Shown here: in pieces, positions 36,952 to 46,782 of the stretch | Numbering within the stretch: the first letter of the stretch is position 1 | How the letters are laid out: every line of letters starts with the position of its first letter | Assembly (NCBI RefSeq): GCF_030547245.1 | Contig: NZ_JAUOQT010000001.1 | Span: 310,001 to 374,000 of the forward strand | Reading direction: 5' to 3' | DNA: 64,000 nt | DNA from: Oceanihabitans sp. 2_MG-2023 | GTDB lineage: Bacteria > Bacteroidota > Bacteroidia > Flavobacteriales > Flavobacteriaceae | Position numbers and translations under genes: made by a program | The notes under the pieces: generated by a model | Databases searched by the model: none | What the model was told of the DNA's origin: nothing | The model's input: the letters and a program-made list of their open reading frames with translations, nothing else

Positions 36952-39900
36952 ATGTTAGAAAACATCATCAAATTCAGCTTAAAAAACAAGCTGATTACTT
37001 TCCTTTTTACTGCTTTTATAATCGGTTTCGGAATTTTTTCTTTAACCCAAATACCAATAGGAGCCGTACCAGATATTACCAATAACCAAGTACAAGTTAT
37101 TACTACATCTCGCAACTTATCTACACAGGATGTAGAGCAATTTATAACATATCCTATAGAGCTTGAAATGGCAAATTTACCTGGAGTAGAAGAAATTCGT
37201 TCTGTTTCAAAATTTGGTTTATCGGTAGTTACCATTGTATTTAATGACGATTTAGGAACTTTTTTACCAAGACAACTAATTGCTGAAAAAATAACATCTG
37301 CTTCAGAGCAAATTCCAGATGGCTTTGGCACACCAGAAATGGGACCAATTACAACAGGTTTGGGTGAAATCTACCAATATATTTTAGATGTAAAACCGGA
37401 ATTTAAAGACAAATATACCACAACCGATTTGCGAACTATTCAAGATTGGATTGTAAAGCGTCAACTTTCTGGAATTCCTGGTGTAGTTGAAGTGAATACT
37501 TGGGGAGGATTTTTAAAACAATATGAAGTATCTATAAATCCAAACAAGTTAGCTGCTATGCAAATTTCTATTGCTGACATTTATAATGCTTTAGAGAAAA
37601 ACAACAGCGTTTCTGGCGGTGGTTATATTGAAAAAAATAGTCAAGCCTTTTTTATTCGAGGAGAAGGTTTAGTTAGTTCATTACAAGACATTGAAAATAT
37701 TGTTGTTAAAAATGATGGTACTCCAATATACATTAAAGATGTTGCGAATGTTGGTTTTGGTAGCGCAACTCGTTTTGGTGCTATTACAGGAAATGGTGAA
37801 GGTGAAAAAGTTCTAGGACAAATCATGATGCTTAAAGATGGTAACTCTAAAGCAGTGATTGATGCTGTTAAAAAACGCGTAGCATCTATACAAAGCACGC
37901 TACCTAAAGGCGTGTATATTAATGGTTTTTTAGAACGAAGCGAGCTCATTGGTAAAACCACATTTACAGTTGCCGAAAACTTAATACTAGGTTCTTTAAT
38001 CGTGGTTTTTGTTGTGGTTTTATTGCTTGGTAATTGGCGGTCTGGTTTGGTAGTAGCTTCTGTAATTCCGTTAAGTTTATTATTTGCTATTATATTAATG
38101 CGTCAATTTGGTGTAGATGCTAACTTAATGAGTTTAGGTGCAATCGATTTTGGGATTATCATTGATGGAGCAGTTATTATTGTAGAGTTTATTGCTTTTC
38201 AAATCATGTCTAAATCAGCGCATCTTTCCGAAATCAGTAAAAACGAAAAACAATCTGAAATTGATCAAATAACATTAAAAAGCGCCTCAAAAATGATGAA
38301 TTCAGCCATTTTTGGTCAATTAATTATCTTAATTGTATTTATTCCAATTCTCTCTTTAAACGGTATTGAAGGCAAAATGTTTAAGCCAATGGCAATGACA
38401 TTTAGTTTTGCATTAATTGGAGCAATGATTTTATGTTTAACCTATGTTCCTGTGGTTTCCTCTTTGTTTTTAAAACCTAGTAAACAATCTAGCAAAAACA
38501 TTTCGGTTAGACTAATGAATTTTCTAAATAAAGCATACCAACCAGTTATAAATTGGGCTTTGAGTAACAAAAAAATAGTAGTGTTATTATCAGCTGTTTT
38601 ATTAGCTTCAAGTGTTTGGATTTTTAGTAAAATGGGAGGCGAATTTGTACCTACTTTAGATGAAGGTGATTTTGTAATTCAACCTGTTTTAAAAACAGGA
38701 ACATCACTCAGCAAAACCATAGAGATTACCACCAGAATTGAGCAAGTTTTATTAGATAATTTTCCTGAAGTAGAACAAGTAGTTACACGTATTGGAGCTG
38801 CTGAAGTACCAACAGATCCAATGTCTATGGAAGAAAGTGACGTCATTATTAAACTAAAACCTAAAAAAGAATGGACTTCTGCAAAAAGTAAAGACGAATT
38901 AGCAGATAAGTTTAAAGAAGCATTAACCGTTATTCCAGGAATGGAAGTCGAGTTTACACAACCCATTGAAATGCGATTTAACGAGCTAGTAACTGGTGTT
39001 AGAGCAGATGTTGCTATTAAAATTTTTGGTGAAGACTTAAGCGTTTTAGCAAACAAAGCAGATGAAATAAAATCTTTAATTGAAAATGTAGAAGGAGCTG
39101 CAGATATTTCGGTTGAAAAAGTAGCGGGTTTACCTCAAATGAGTATCCAATTCAACCGAAGTAAAATTGCACGTTACGGATTAAACATTCATGATTTAAA
39201 CAAAATTATTTCTATGGGTTTTGCAGGTACATCTATTGGAAGTGTTTATGAAGGAGAAAAACGTTTTGACTTAGTGCTTCGTTTGCAAGAAAACAATAGA
39301 AAAAACCTGGGAAGTCTTCAAAATCTATATGTAGACACTCCTAATGGGAATAAAATTCCGCTTCGCGAATTAGCAGCAATTAGTTATACTTCTGGTCCTG
39401 CGCAAATTTCTAGAGATGACACCAAACGCCGTATTGTTGTTGGTATTAATGTTAGAAACAGAGACTTACAATCGGTTGTAAATGATGTACAACAAATTAT
39501 TGAAAGCAAGTTAAAATTACCTGTTGGTTATAGCATAACCTATGGAGGACAGTTTGAAAACCTACAAAGTGCAAAAGACAGATTATTAGTAGCAGTTCCT
39601 GTAGCTTTAATACTTATTTTTATCATGCTTTACTTTGCATTTAACTCTATAAAAGAAGCCTTAATTGTGTATTCTGCAATTCCGCTTTCTGCAGTTGGAG
39701 GTGTATTATTATTATGGTTAAGAGATTTACCTTTTAGTATTTCTGCAGGAGTTGGTTTTATTGCATTATTTGGTATTGCAGTACTTAACGGAATTGTTTT
39801 AATAGAACATTTTAAAGAACTAAAAGCGGAAGGTTTTAACAATATTGAAGAACGAATTAAGAAAGGAACATCAGAACGTTTACGACCTGTTTTATTAACA

Positions 39901-41265
39901 GCAGCAGCAGCAGCTTTAGGGTTTTTACCTATGGCAATTTCAACAAATGCAGGAGCAGAAGTACAGCGGCCTTTAGCTACTGTAGTTATTGGTGGCTTAG
40001 TTACCGCAACCTTTTTAACCTTAATTTTTTTGCCAGTTTTATATGCTTGGTTTGAAGAAAAAAAGGAACTCAAAATAAATAAACAAACAATTACATCTGT
40101 AGTTATTTTGTTATTAACTTTTAGTACTCAAGCACAAAACAAACCACTAACTATACAGCAAACTTTAGAATTAGCAATTGAAAATAATGCGAATTTAAAA
40201 GCAGAAAAATTAAAAATTGAACAAGAAAATGCACTCGTTGGTTCTGCCTTTACTTTTGATAAAACGGATCTGTATTATAATTACGACGAAAGTAATTTGG
40301 CTATAAACAATAAGCCTTTAAAAATTTTTGGTGTTTCTCAAGACTTTAAATTTCCAACGGTTTATTTTGCTGAAAAAAAACGAAATCAGTCTAAAGTTGA
40401 TCTGCAAGAAGCTAATTATAGTTTGCAATTATTGCAAGTTAAAAAACAGGTTTATACTAATTATTATCAATTAAGTTATGCTAAGAATAAAGCGGAAAAT
40501 TATAAATATTTGGATAGTTTATATACCGATTTTGCAAGAAAAGCAGAGCGTCGCTTTGAGTTAGGCGAAACCAATTATCTAGAAATGATTACTGCTAAAT
40601 CTAAACAAAAACAGCTAGAAACGCTTTATAAACAGTCCCTTTTAGAGGTTCGTTTATATAAGGAACAACTTAAAAAAGTAGTACAAGTAGATTCTATTAC
40701 TATTGATGATGGATTACTTAAAAAACTACAGGTAGAAAGTTTAATTGCAAATCAAGATGCTGGATTATCGGTTTTTTATGCTTCTATAAATTACCAGAAA
40801 GCACAAGTAAAATTAGAAAAGCAAAGTCTGTTACCTGATTTAAATGCGGCATATTTTCAAGGAACTAACAACGAATTAAATGATAACATTAAAGGCTATC
40901 AATTAGGAGTTAAAATTCCAATTTTATTTGGTGGTCAACGCTCCAAAATTAAAGCTTCAAAAATTGCTCAAGATGTCATTTTAGAACAAAAACAAGATTA
41001 TCAAACCAAATTAAATGCAGAATATCATTCGTTATTGGCAAAGCTTCAGCAGTATGAAGAAGCTATTCAATATTATGAAACACAAGGAAAAATACTTTCT
41101 GAACAAATTATAAAAACTGCAATTCGAACTTTTAAAGAAGGGGAAATCGACTTCTTTCAATACATTCAAAGTTTAGAAACTGCAAAAGATATTCAACTGG
41201 ATTATTTAGTGCAGTTAAACCAATACAACCAAACTGTAATCACCATTAACCACTTAACATTATAA
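36952..41265 (+). CDS. CzcA-type heavy-metal RND pump fused to a CzcC/TolC-type outer-membrane channel
   Basis: 1437 residues. Residues 1 to about 1040 are a complete HME-RND proton/metal antiporter with twelve membrane helices. The relay residues Asp399, Asp405 and Glu412 (IDFGIIIDGAVIIVE) match CzcA/CnrA (Zn, Co, Cd, Ni) rather than CusA. Residues about 1050-1437 continue in frame as an outer-membrane factor: hydrophobic leader ending STQAQN, LTIQQTLELAIENNANLKAE, long coiled helices and barrel strands. The pump and channel, usually separate proteins, are one chain with a signal-like segment at the junction, so cleavage or direct cis assembly are both possible. The adaptor gene follows after 3 bp. 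Confidence 0.94.
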   Translation: MLENIIKFSLKNKLITFLFTAFIIGFGIFSLTQIPIGAVPDITNNQVQVITTSRNLSTQDVEQFITYPIELEMANLPGVEEIRSVSKFGLSVVTIVFNDDLGTFLPRQLIAEKITSASEQIPDGFGTPEMGPITTGLGEIYQYILDVKPEFKDKYTTTDLRTIQDWIVKRQLSGIPGVVEVNTWGGFLKQYEVSINPNKLAAMQISIADIYNALEKNNSVSGGGYIEKNSQAFFIRGEGLVSSLQDIENIVVKNDGTPIYIKDVANVGFGSATRFGAITGNGEGEKVLGQIMMLKDGNSKAVIDAVKKRVASIQSTLPKGVYINGFLERSELIGKTTFTVAENLILGSLIVVFVVVLLLGNWRSGLVVASVIPLSLLFAIILMRQFGVDANLMSLGAIDFGIIIDGAVIIVEFIAFQIMSKSAHLSEISKNEKQSEIDQITLKSASKMMNSAIFGQLIILIVFIPILSLNGIEGKMFKPMAMTFSFALIGAMILCLTYVPVVSSLFLKPSKQSSKNISVRLMNFLNKAYQPVINWALSNKKIVVLLSAVLLASSVWIFSKMGGEFVPTLDEGDFVIQPVLKTGTSLSKTIEITTRIEQVLLDNFPEVEQVVTRIGAAEVPTDPMSMEESDVIIKLKPKKEWTSAKSKDELADKFKEALTVIPGMEVEFTQPIEMRFNELVTGVRADVAIKIFGEDLSVLANKADEIKSLIENVEGAADISVEKVAGLPQMSIQFNRSKIARYGLNIHDLNKIISMGFAGTSIGSVYEGEKRFDLVLRLQENNRKNLGSLQNLYVDTPNGNKIPLRELAAISYTSGPAQISRDDTKRRIVVGINVRNRDLQSVVNDVQQIIESKLKLPVGYSITYGGQFENLQSAKDRLLVAVPVALILIFIMLYFAFNSIKEALIVYSAIPLSAVGGVLLLWLRDLPFSISAGVGFIALFGIAVLNGIVLIEHFKELKAEGFNNIEERIKKGTSERLRPVLLTAAAAALGFLPMAISTNAGAEVQRPLATVVIGGLVTATFLTLIFLPVLYAWFEEKKELKINKQTITSVVILLLTFSTQAQNKPLTIQQTLELAIENNANLKAEKLKIEQENALVGSAFTFDKTDLYYNYDESNLAINNKPLKIFGVSQDFKFPTVYFAEKKRNQSKVDLQEANYSLQLLQVKKQVYTNYYQLSYAKNKAENYKYLDSLYTDFARKAERRFELGETNYLEMITAKSKQKQLETLYKQSLLEVRLYKEQLKKVVQVDSITIDDGLLKKLQVESLIANQDAGLSVFYASINYQKAQVKLEKQSLLPDLNAAYFQGTNNELNDNIKGYQLGVKIPILFGGQRSKIKASKIAQDVILEQKQDYQTKLNAEYHSLLAKLQQYEEAIQYYETQGKILSEQIIKTAIRTFKEGEIDFFQYIQSLETAKDIQLDYLVQLNQYNQTVITINHLTL

Positions 41266-41268
41266 AAA

Positions 41269-42405
41269 ATGAAGAACATATACATCCTATTATTTTCCAT
41301 GGTTTTTGTAGCCTGCGGAAATTCAGAAAAAAAAGAAAAGCTAGTTTTAGGTAATCAAGTACAATCTGATAAAATCACCATTACAAAAGCACAATTTGAA
41401 GGTGAAAAAATGGCATTTGGCACATTAGCCGAATACGATTTTAATGAAACCGTAAATGTAAACGGAATGATTGATGTGCCACCAAACAACAAGTCAAGCA
41501 TTACTACTTTAATAGGAGGTTTTATTACTAAAACACCTTTATTAATTGGAGATCGCGTAAAAAAAGGACAACTTTTAGTAACCTTAAAAAACACAGAATT
41601 TGTTGAAATTCAACAAAACTATTTAGAAGTTGTCGAAAAATTAAATTATTTAAAATCAGAATTCAATAGACAAAAAACCTTGTTTAATGAAAAAATCACT
41701 TCAGAAAAGAACTATTTAAAAGCCGAAAGTGATTACAAAAGTAACCTTGCACATTATAATGGTTTGCGTAAAAAATTACAAATGATGAACATCAATCCAG
41801 ATCATGTAGAACAAGGTCAAATATCTTCTACTATAAACTTATATGCACCAATAGCTGGGAATGTTACAAAAGTTAATGTTAGTAACGGAACTTACATTTC
41901 ACCGAGTGATGTAATTATGGAAATTATGGATATAAATCATATACATTTAGAATTATCTGTCTTTGAAAAAGACGTAATGAAAGTTAAAAAAGACCAGAAA
42001 ATATGGTTTAAAATTCCTGAAGCATCAGATAAAACTTATGAAGCAGAAGTACATTTAGTTGGCACTACCATTGATGAGCAAACTAGACGAATAAAAGTAC
42101 ATGCACATGTAGATGAGGATAAAGAAAATTTTATTGTTGGTATGTTTGTAGATGCAGCAATTATTGTGGAAACTAATAAAGGAAAAGGTTTACCAAAAGA
42201 AGCAATAATGAAAGTTGATAATGATTTTTTTGTTTTAATTTTAGAAGAAAAAAAGGACAAAGAATATCATTTAGAGAAAGTAAAATTAAACATAGGAAAA
42301 CAAACAGAAACAAACATTGAGGTTTTAAATACCGAAGCTTTAAAAGACAAACAAATAGTTATTAAAGGCACAACTATGCTACTAAATAATAGCGAAAGTG
42401 AATAA
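41269..42405 (+). CDS. CzcB/CusB-type periplasmic adaptor (membrane fusion protein)
   Basis: 378 residues with a lipoprotein signal (FVACG, Cys about 16). It has a barrel-sandwich/lipoyl half (VPPNNKSSITTLIGGFITKT), a helical hairpin about 115-165, the second lipoyl half (INLYAPIAGNVTKVNVSNGTY) and beta-barrel domains to the end. It joins the inner-membrane pump to the channel in a tripartite efflux complex. It begins 3 bp after the fused pump gene and precedes the P-type ATPase by 31 bp. No His-rich tail is seen. Confidence 0.93.
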   Translation: MKNIYILLFSMVFVACGNSEKKEKLVLGNQVQSDKITITKAQFEGEKMAFGTLAEYDFNETVNVNGMIDVPPNNKSSITTLIGGFITKTPLLIGDRVKKGQLLVTLKNTEFVEIQQNYLEVVEKLNYLKSEFNRQKTLFNEKITSEKNYLKAESDYKSNLAHYNGLRKKLQMMNINPDHVEQGQISSTINLYAPIAGNVTKVNVSNGTYISPSDVIMEIMDINHIHLELSVFEKDVMKVKKDQKIWFKIPEASDKTYEAEVHLVGTTIDEQTRRIKVHAHVDEDKENFIVGMFVDAAIIVETNKGKGLPKEAIMKVDNDFFVLILEEKKDKEYHLEKVKLNIGKQTETNIEVLNTEALKDKQIVIKGTTMLLNNSESE

Positions 42406-42436
42406 AGTCTCAAAGCTAAAAAGCTATAATAATTAA

Positions 42437-44410
42437 ATGAATAACATTAAAATCGACTCACACAACCACAGCCAAAATTTAATTTTTGGTAAAAAAACAG
42501 AACTTTATTTTGCAATTCTTTGTGGTACTTTTTTGGTTATTGGGTTTGGTATTGAAAAGTTAGCAGATTTACCTTTCACAATTTCTTTAATTAACTATCT
42601 AATAGCTTATCTATTTGGAGGTTATTTCCTTACTATTGAAGCCTATAAAAAAATAATTAAAGCTGGTTTTGATATTGATTTTTTAATGATAGCTGCAGCC
42701 ATTGGAGCTGCATACATTGGTAGTTGGACTGAAGGCGCTTTATTATTATTTTTATTTAGTTTAGGTCATGCTTTAGAGCATTATGCTATGAATAAAGCTA
42801 AAAAGTCTATCGAAGCTTTAAGCGATTTATCTCCCAAAAAAGCACTTATAAAAAAAGGAAATCAAATTATTGAAATACCAATTGAAGACTTAAAAATTGG
42901 TGACATTATTGTGGTTAAACCAAACACCAAAATTGCTGCAGATGGTGTTATTCTTTCCGGAAACAGCAGCATTAATCAAGCTCCAATTACAGGAGAGAGC
43001 ATGCCTGTTGATAAAACTGCAATTGCTTCAACAAAGAACTTACCCGAGTTTAAACATATTAACAAAAAACACATTGTATTTACAGGCACTATAAATGGCG
43101 ATAATAATATTGAAGTACGGGTTTTAAAACTAAGTCAAGACTCTACAGTTGCGCGATTAATTAAAATGGTGAGTGAGGTAGAAACTCAAAAATCACCAAC
43201 ACAAAGATTAACCAAAAAGTTTGAAAAATGGTATGTTCCAATAGTGATAATTGTAGTCACACTTTTATGTTTTGCTTATTTAATTATAGACGAATCTTTT
43301 AACCAAAGTCTATACAGAGCAATAACTGTTTTAGTAGCAGCAAGTCCTTGTGCTTTGGCAATTTCTACACCAAGCGCTGTACTTAGTGGTATTGCTAGAG
43401 CTGCTCAAAAAGGCGTTTTAATAAAAGGTGGAAAAGCTTTAGAAGACTTAGGAAGTATTAGTACCATTGCATTTGATAAAACAGGAACTTTAACCGAAGG
43501 TAAACCAAAACTAACCCATGTAATTGCATTAAACAATTTTGAAGAAAAAGAGTTTTTACAAATAGTTTTAGAGGTAGAGAGTCTGAGTAATCATCCATTA
43601 GCAAAAGCAATTGCTAAAGACATTAAAAAACTACATAATTTAAGTTTTAAAGGTATTGCAAAAAACATGGAAGCCATTCAAGGAAAAGGAATTTCTGCAT
43701 TATATAACAACACAAATGCTTTTATTGGTAATTTAAAGTTACTACAAGACAAAGAAATTGAAGTAAAGGATACTATAAAAACCAAAATGGAAACGCTGTT
43801 AGAAAATGGAAACACAGTAATGCTTGTCGCTTTTAAAAAGGAAGTTATTGGTATAATTAGCGTTATGGATACACCAAGAGAAACAGCAGCAAACACACTT
43901 AAAAAGTTAAAGAGCATTGGAATAAAACGCATGATTATGTTAACTGGAGACCATCAAAATGTTGGAAATGCTATTGCAAAACAAATAGGTTTAACAGAAG
44001 CAAAAGGAAACCTATTGCCAGAAGATAAAGTGAGTGCTATTAAAAATTTAATGACAACAGATGGCAAAATAGCAATGGTTGGAGATGGTGTAAATGATGC
44101 TCCTGCAATGGCTTTAAGCACTGTAAGTATTGCAATGGGAGCTGCAGGAAGTGATGTCGCTTTAGAAACTGCAGATGTTGCCTTAATGTCGGATAAAATC
44201 GAAAACTTACCCTTTGTAATTGGTTTAAGCAGAGCGTCTAAAAAAATCATTAAAGAAAACATTTTTATAAGTTTAGGTGTCGTTGCAATACTTGTTCCTG
44301 TAACCATTTTAGGACTAACTAATATTGGGGTCGCCGTTTTATTTCATGAAGGATCAACTGTTGTTGTTGTTTTAAATGCTTTAAGATTATTAGCATATAG
44401 AGAGGATTAA
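42437..44410 (+). CDS. P1B-4-type heavy-metal translocating ATPase
   Basis: 657-residue P-type ATPase with no N-terminal HMA domain, only a short His-bearing start (DSHNHSQN). Phosphorylation site DKTGT with Asp347, actuator TGES, and hinge GDGVNDAP. The metal-site motif in the sixth membrane helix is SPC (Ser303-Pro304-Cys305) instead of CPC, and a late membrane helix carries HEGST (His637). SPC with HEGxT marks the P1B-4 group (CoaT, CtpD, PfeT; Co, Fe(II), Ni or Zn). It should move metal from cytoplasm to periplasm, where the RND complex can expel it. Last pump of the operon. Confidence 0.93.
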   Translation: MNNIKIDSHNHSQNLIFGKKTELYFAILCGTFLVIGFGIEKLADLPFTISLINYLIAYLFGGYFLTIEAYKKIIKAGFDIDFLMIAAAIGAAYIGSWTEGALLLFLFSLGHALEHYAMNKAKKSIEALSDLSPKKALIKKGNQIIEIPIEDLKIGDIIVVKPNTKIAADGVILSGNSSINQAPITGESMPVDKTAIASTKNLPEFKHINKKHIVFTGTINGDNNIEVRVLKLSQDSTVARLIKMVSEVETQKSPTQRLTKKFEKWYVPIVIIVVTLLCFAYLIIDESFNQSLYRAITVLVAASPCALAISTPSAVLSGIARAAQKGVLIKGGKALEDLGSISTIAFDKTGTLTEGKPKLTHVIALNNFEEKEFLQIVLEVESLSNHPLAKAIAKDIKKLHNLSFKGIAKNMEAIQGKGISALYNNTNAFIGNLKLLQDKEIEVKDTIKTKMETLLENGNTVMLVAFKKEVIGIISVMDTPRETAANTLKKLKSIGIKRMIMLTGDHQNVGNAIAKQIGLTEAKGNLLPEDKVSAIKNLMTTDGKIAMVGDGVNDAPAMALSTVSIAMGAAGSDVALETADVALMSDKIENLPFVIGLSRASKKIIKENIFISLGVVAILVPVTILGLTNIGVAVLFHEGSTVVVVLNALRLLAYRED

Positions 44411-44505
44411 AAATAAATGAATTTCACGCAACCTTTTCATACTTTTACCATCTACTAATGGTATGACTTTTGATTAGATTAAAAAGAATTTTAAAAAACA
44501 AACAA

Positions 44506-45087
44506 ATGAAAAATGCCCTTTTAGGATTAATACTATTTTGCTCCTTTGCCACTTTTGCGCAACAGGATATGCAAAAAGAAAAAGTAAAACACAGTGAAAT
44601 TAAAGTAAATGCATTTAACCTTATAGTCTTTAAAGCTGTAGATTTTTCTTATGAATATTTAATTGATTCTGAATCTTCAGTAGGAGCTTCTGTTCTTTTT
44701 AATTTACAAAATAGAGAAGACAGAGAATTTGAAGACGGACCTATTTACAACGAAAAATTTGCATTTACTCCATATTATAGACGTTACTTTTCTAGCAAGT
44801 ACGCATGGGGATTTTTCTTAGAAGCCTTTGGAATGTATAGCATACAAGAAGATACGGATGAAGATTATATTTACAACTCCTTTAATGATGACTACGAATA
44901 TATTTACACCGATGAAACATCTAACAACCTAGCATTTGGTATGGCAGTTGGCGGAAAATTCGTAAGCAAAAAAGGCTTCTTATTTGAAGTATTTGGTGGT
45001 GTTGGTAGAAACATATCTACTTCTAACAACGATGTTGGTTCAGAATTTGTACCAAGACTAGGTACAACACTTGGTTGGAGGTTTTAA
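44506..45087 (+). CDS. Small outer-membrane beta-barrel-like protein
   Basis: 193 residues from the ATG at 44506; an upstream in-frame TTG at 44470 is rejected because the ATG begins the signal peptide (MKNALLGLILFCSFATFAQ). The mature part alternates hydrophobic and polar residues in about eight strands (FAFTPYYRRYF, YAWGFFLEAFGMY), with an acidic Tyr/Asp loop (DTDEDYIYNSFNDDYEYIY) and a final LGTTLGWRF strand ending in Phe, as in porin-like proteins. It lies 95 bp after the ATPase and ends at a terminator, so it may or may not belong to the metal operon. The acidic loop could bind cations; no family is named. Confidence 0.82.
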   Translation: MKNALLGLILFCSFATFAQQDMQKEKVKHSEIKVNAFNLIVFKAVDFSYEYLIDSESSVGASVLFNLQNREDREFEDGPIYNEKFAFTPYYRRYFSSKYAWGFFLEAFGMYSIQEDTDEDYIYNSFNDDYEYIYTDETSNNLAFGMAVGGKFVSKKGFLFEVFGGVGRNISTSNNDVGSEFVPRLGTTLGWRF

Positions 45088-45110
45088 CATAAAAAATACT
45101 TGTAAAATTT

Positions 45111-45141
45111 AAAAAGCCCAAGTTTTAAAACTTGGGCTTTT
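45111..45141. terminator. Bidirectional terminator between the beta-barrel gene and glyS
   Basis: 11-bp stem (45112-45122 with 45131-45141) with GCCCAAG core, 8-nt loop, T-runs on both strands. Confidence 0.8.
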
Positions 45142-45174
45142 GTTTTATAAGATTATTGCTTTCACAAGAATTTA

Positions 45175-46716
45175 TTACATCTTCTGTAGCCAATGTTTTA
45201 CATCTACCTCAGCTTTAATTAAATCTTTTAAATCTTCAATCTTTACACGTTTTTGTTCCATAGTATCTCTGTGTCTTATGGTTACTGTGTTATCCTTTAA
45301 AGTATCATGATCTACAGTAATACAAAATGGTGTTCCGTTTGCATCTTGACGTCTGTAACGTTTTCCTACAGCATCTTTTTCGTCATAAAACACATTAAAA
45401 TCCCATTTTAAATCCTCTACAATTTGTTTTGCTACTTCTGGTAAACCATCCTTTTTCACCAAAGGAAAAACGGCTGCTTTTACAGGAGCTAAAACTGCTG
45501 GTAATTTTAAAACGGTTCTTGTAGTATTATTTTCTAATTCTTCTTCCATTAAAGAATTTGAAAATACTGCTAAAAACATTCTATCTAAACCAATAGATGT
45601 TTCTAAGACGTAAGGTGTATAACTTGCATTTTCTTCATGATCGAAATACTGTAATTTTTTTCCTGAAAATTCTTCGTGCTGTTTTAAATCGAAATCGGTA
45701 CGAGAATGTATACCTTCTAACTCTTTAAAACCGAAAGGGAATTTAAATTCAATATCTGTAGCAGCATCTGCATAATGAGCTAATTTTTCATGATCATGAA
45801 AACGATAGTTATCTGCTCCCATCCCTAAAGAAAGATGCCATTTCAATCTAGTATCTTTCCAGGTATCAAACCATTCCTTTTGTGTTCCTGGTTTAATAAA
45901 GAATTGCATTTCCATTTGCTCAAACTCACGCATTCTAAAAATAAATTGCCTTGCAACAATCTCATTTCTAAATGCTTTTCCTGTTTGTGCGATACCAAAC
46001 GGAATTTTCATTCTCCCTGTTTTTTGTACATTTAAGAAGTTTACAAAAATACCTTGTGCAGTTTCTGGTCGTAAATACAAATCCATTGCTGTTTCTGCAG
46101 AAGCACCAAGTTTGGTACCAAACATAAGGTTAAACTGTTTCACATCTGTCCAATTTCTTGAACCACTTAAAGGACAAGCTATCTCTAATTCTTCAATTAA
46201 AGCTTTTACATCTGCTAAATCTTCTGCTTCTAAAGATTTTCCTAAGCGCTTTAAAATAGTATCTATCTTTTCTTGATATCCTAAAACTCTTCCGTTAGTT
46301 GCAAGAAATTCTTCTTTATTAAAAGCTTCTCCAAAACGTTTTTCAGCTTTTTTAACTTCCTTTTCAATTTTTGTTTCAATTTTTGCACAATAATCTTCCA
46401 CTAAAACATCTGCACGATATCTTTTTTTAGAATCTTTGTTATCTATTAAAGGATCGCTAAAAGCATCTACGTGACCAGAAGCTTTCCATGTTGTTGGATG
46501 CATAAAAATTGCCGCATCTATACCAACTATATTATCATGCATTTGCACCATGGCTTTCCACCAATAGTCTCGAATGTTCTTTTTAAGCTCTGCTCCATTT
46601 TGAGCATAGTCGTATACTGCACTTAATCCATCGTAAATTTCACTACTCTGGAAAACGTAACCATACTCTTTTGCGTGAGAGATTACTTTTTTAAATTGAT
46701 CGTCTTGATTTGCCAT
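45175..46716 (-). CDS. glyS: Glycine--tRNA ligase
   Basis: Class II synthetase of the homodimeric GlyQS type, as expected in Bacteroidota, 513 residues from the ATG at 46714-46716 (MANQDDQFKKVISHAKEYG). The TTG three codons upstream is not needed. Motifs include YLRPETAQGIFVNF, RNEIVARQFIFRMREFEQME and the C-terminal anticodon-binding domain (about 400-510, ending KAEVDVKHWLQKM). A -7 box lies only 6 bp before the ATG. Confidence 0.96.
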   Translation of the reverse strand: MANQDDQFKKVISHAKEYGYVFQSSEIYDGLSAVYDYAQNGAELKKNIRDYWWKAMVQMHDNIVGIDAAIFMHPTTWKASGHVDAFSDPLIDNKDSKKRYRADVLVEDYCAKIETKIEKEVKKAEKRFGEAFNKEEFLATNGRVLGYQEKIDTILKRLGKSLEAEDLADVKALIEELEIACPLSGSRNWTDVKQFNLMFGTKLGASAETAMDLYLRPETAQGIFVNFLNVQKTGRMKIPFGIAQTGKAFRNEIVARQFIFRMREFEQMEMQFFIKPGTQKEWFDTWKDTRLKWHLSLGMGADNYRFHDHEKLAHYADAATDIEFKFPFGFKELEGIHSRTDFDLKQHEEFSGKKLQYFDHEENASYTPYVLETSIGLDRMFLAVFSNSLMEEELENNTTRTVLKLPAVLAPVKAAVFPLVKKDGLPEVAKQIVEDLKWDFNVFYDEKDAVGKRYRRQDANGTPFCITVDHDTLKDNTVTIRHRDTMEQKRVKIEDLKDLIKAEVDVKHWLQKM

Positions 46717-46722
46717 AGATTG

Positions 46723-46730
46723 CAAAAGTA
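46723..46730 (-). promoter_or_regulatory. Possible -7 box of glyS
   Basis: TACTTTTG on the minus strand, 6 bp before the ATG. If used, transcription would start at or next to the start codon. No TTG at the -33 spacing, which is occupied by the terminator hairpin 46731-46762. Confidence 0.35.
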
Positions 46731-46762
46731 AAAAACCACTCCATATTAATGGAATGGTTTTT
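46731..46762 (-). terminator. Terminator of the coiled-coil gene
   Basis: 14-bp stem (46731-46744 with 46749-46762), 4-nt loop. One C/A mismatch on the plus strand becomes a G-U pair in minus-strand RNA, which fits use by the minus-strand gene ending at 46783. Confidence 0.75.
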
Positions 46763-46782
46763 AAAAAATTATGAGTTATTTT

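Noticed and set aside
36936-40073. Minus-strand frames opposite the RND pump (36936-37331, 37641-37961, 38679-39056, 39630-40073)
   Set aside because: Antisense to a long, clearly conserved coding frame.
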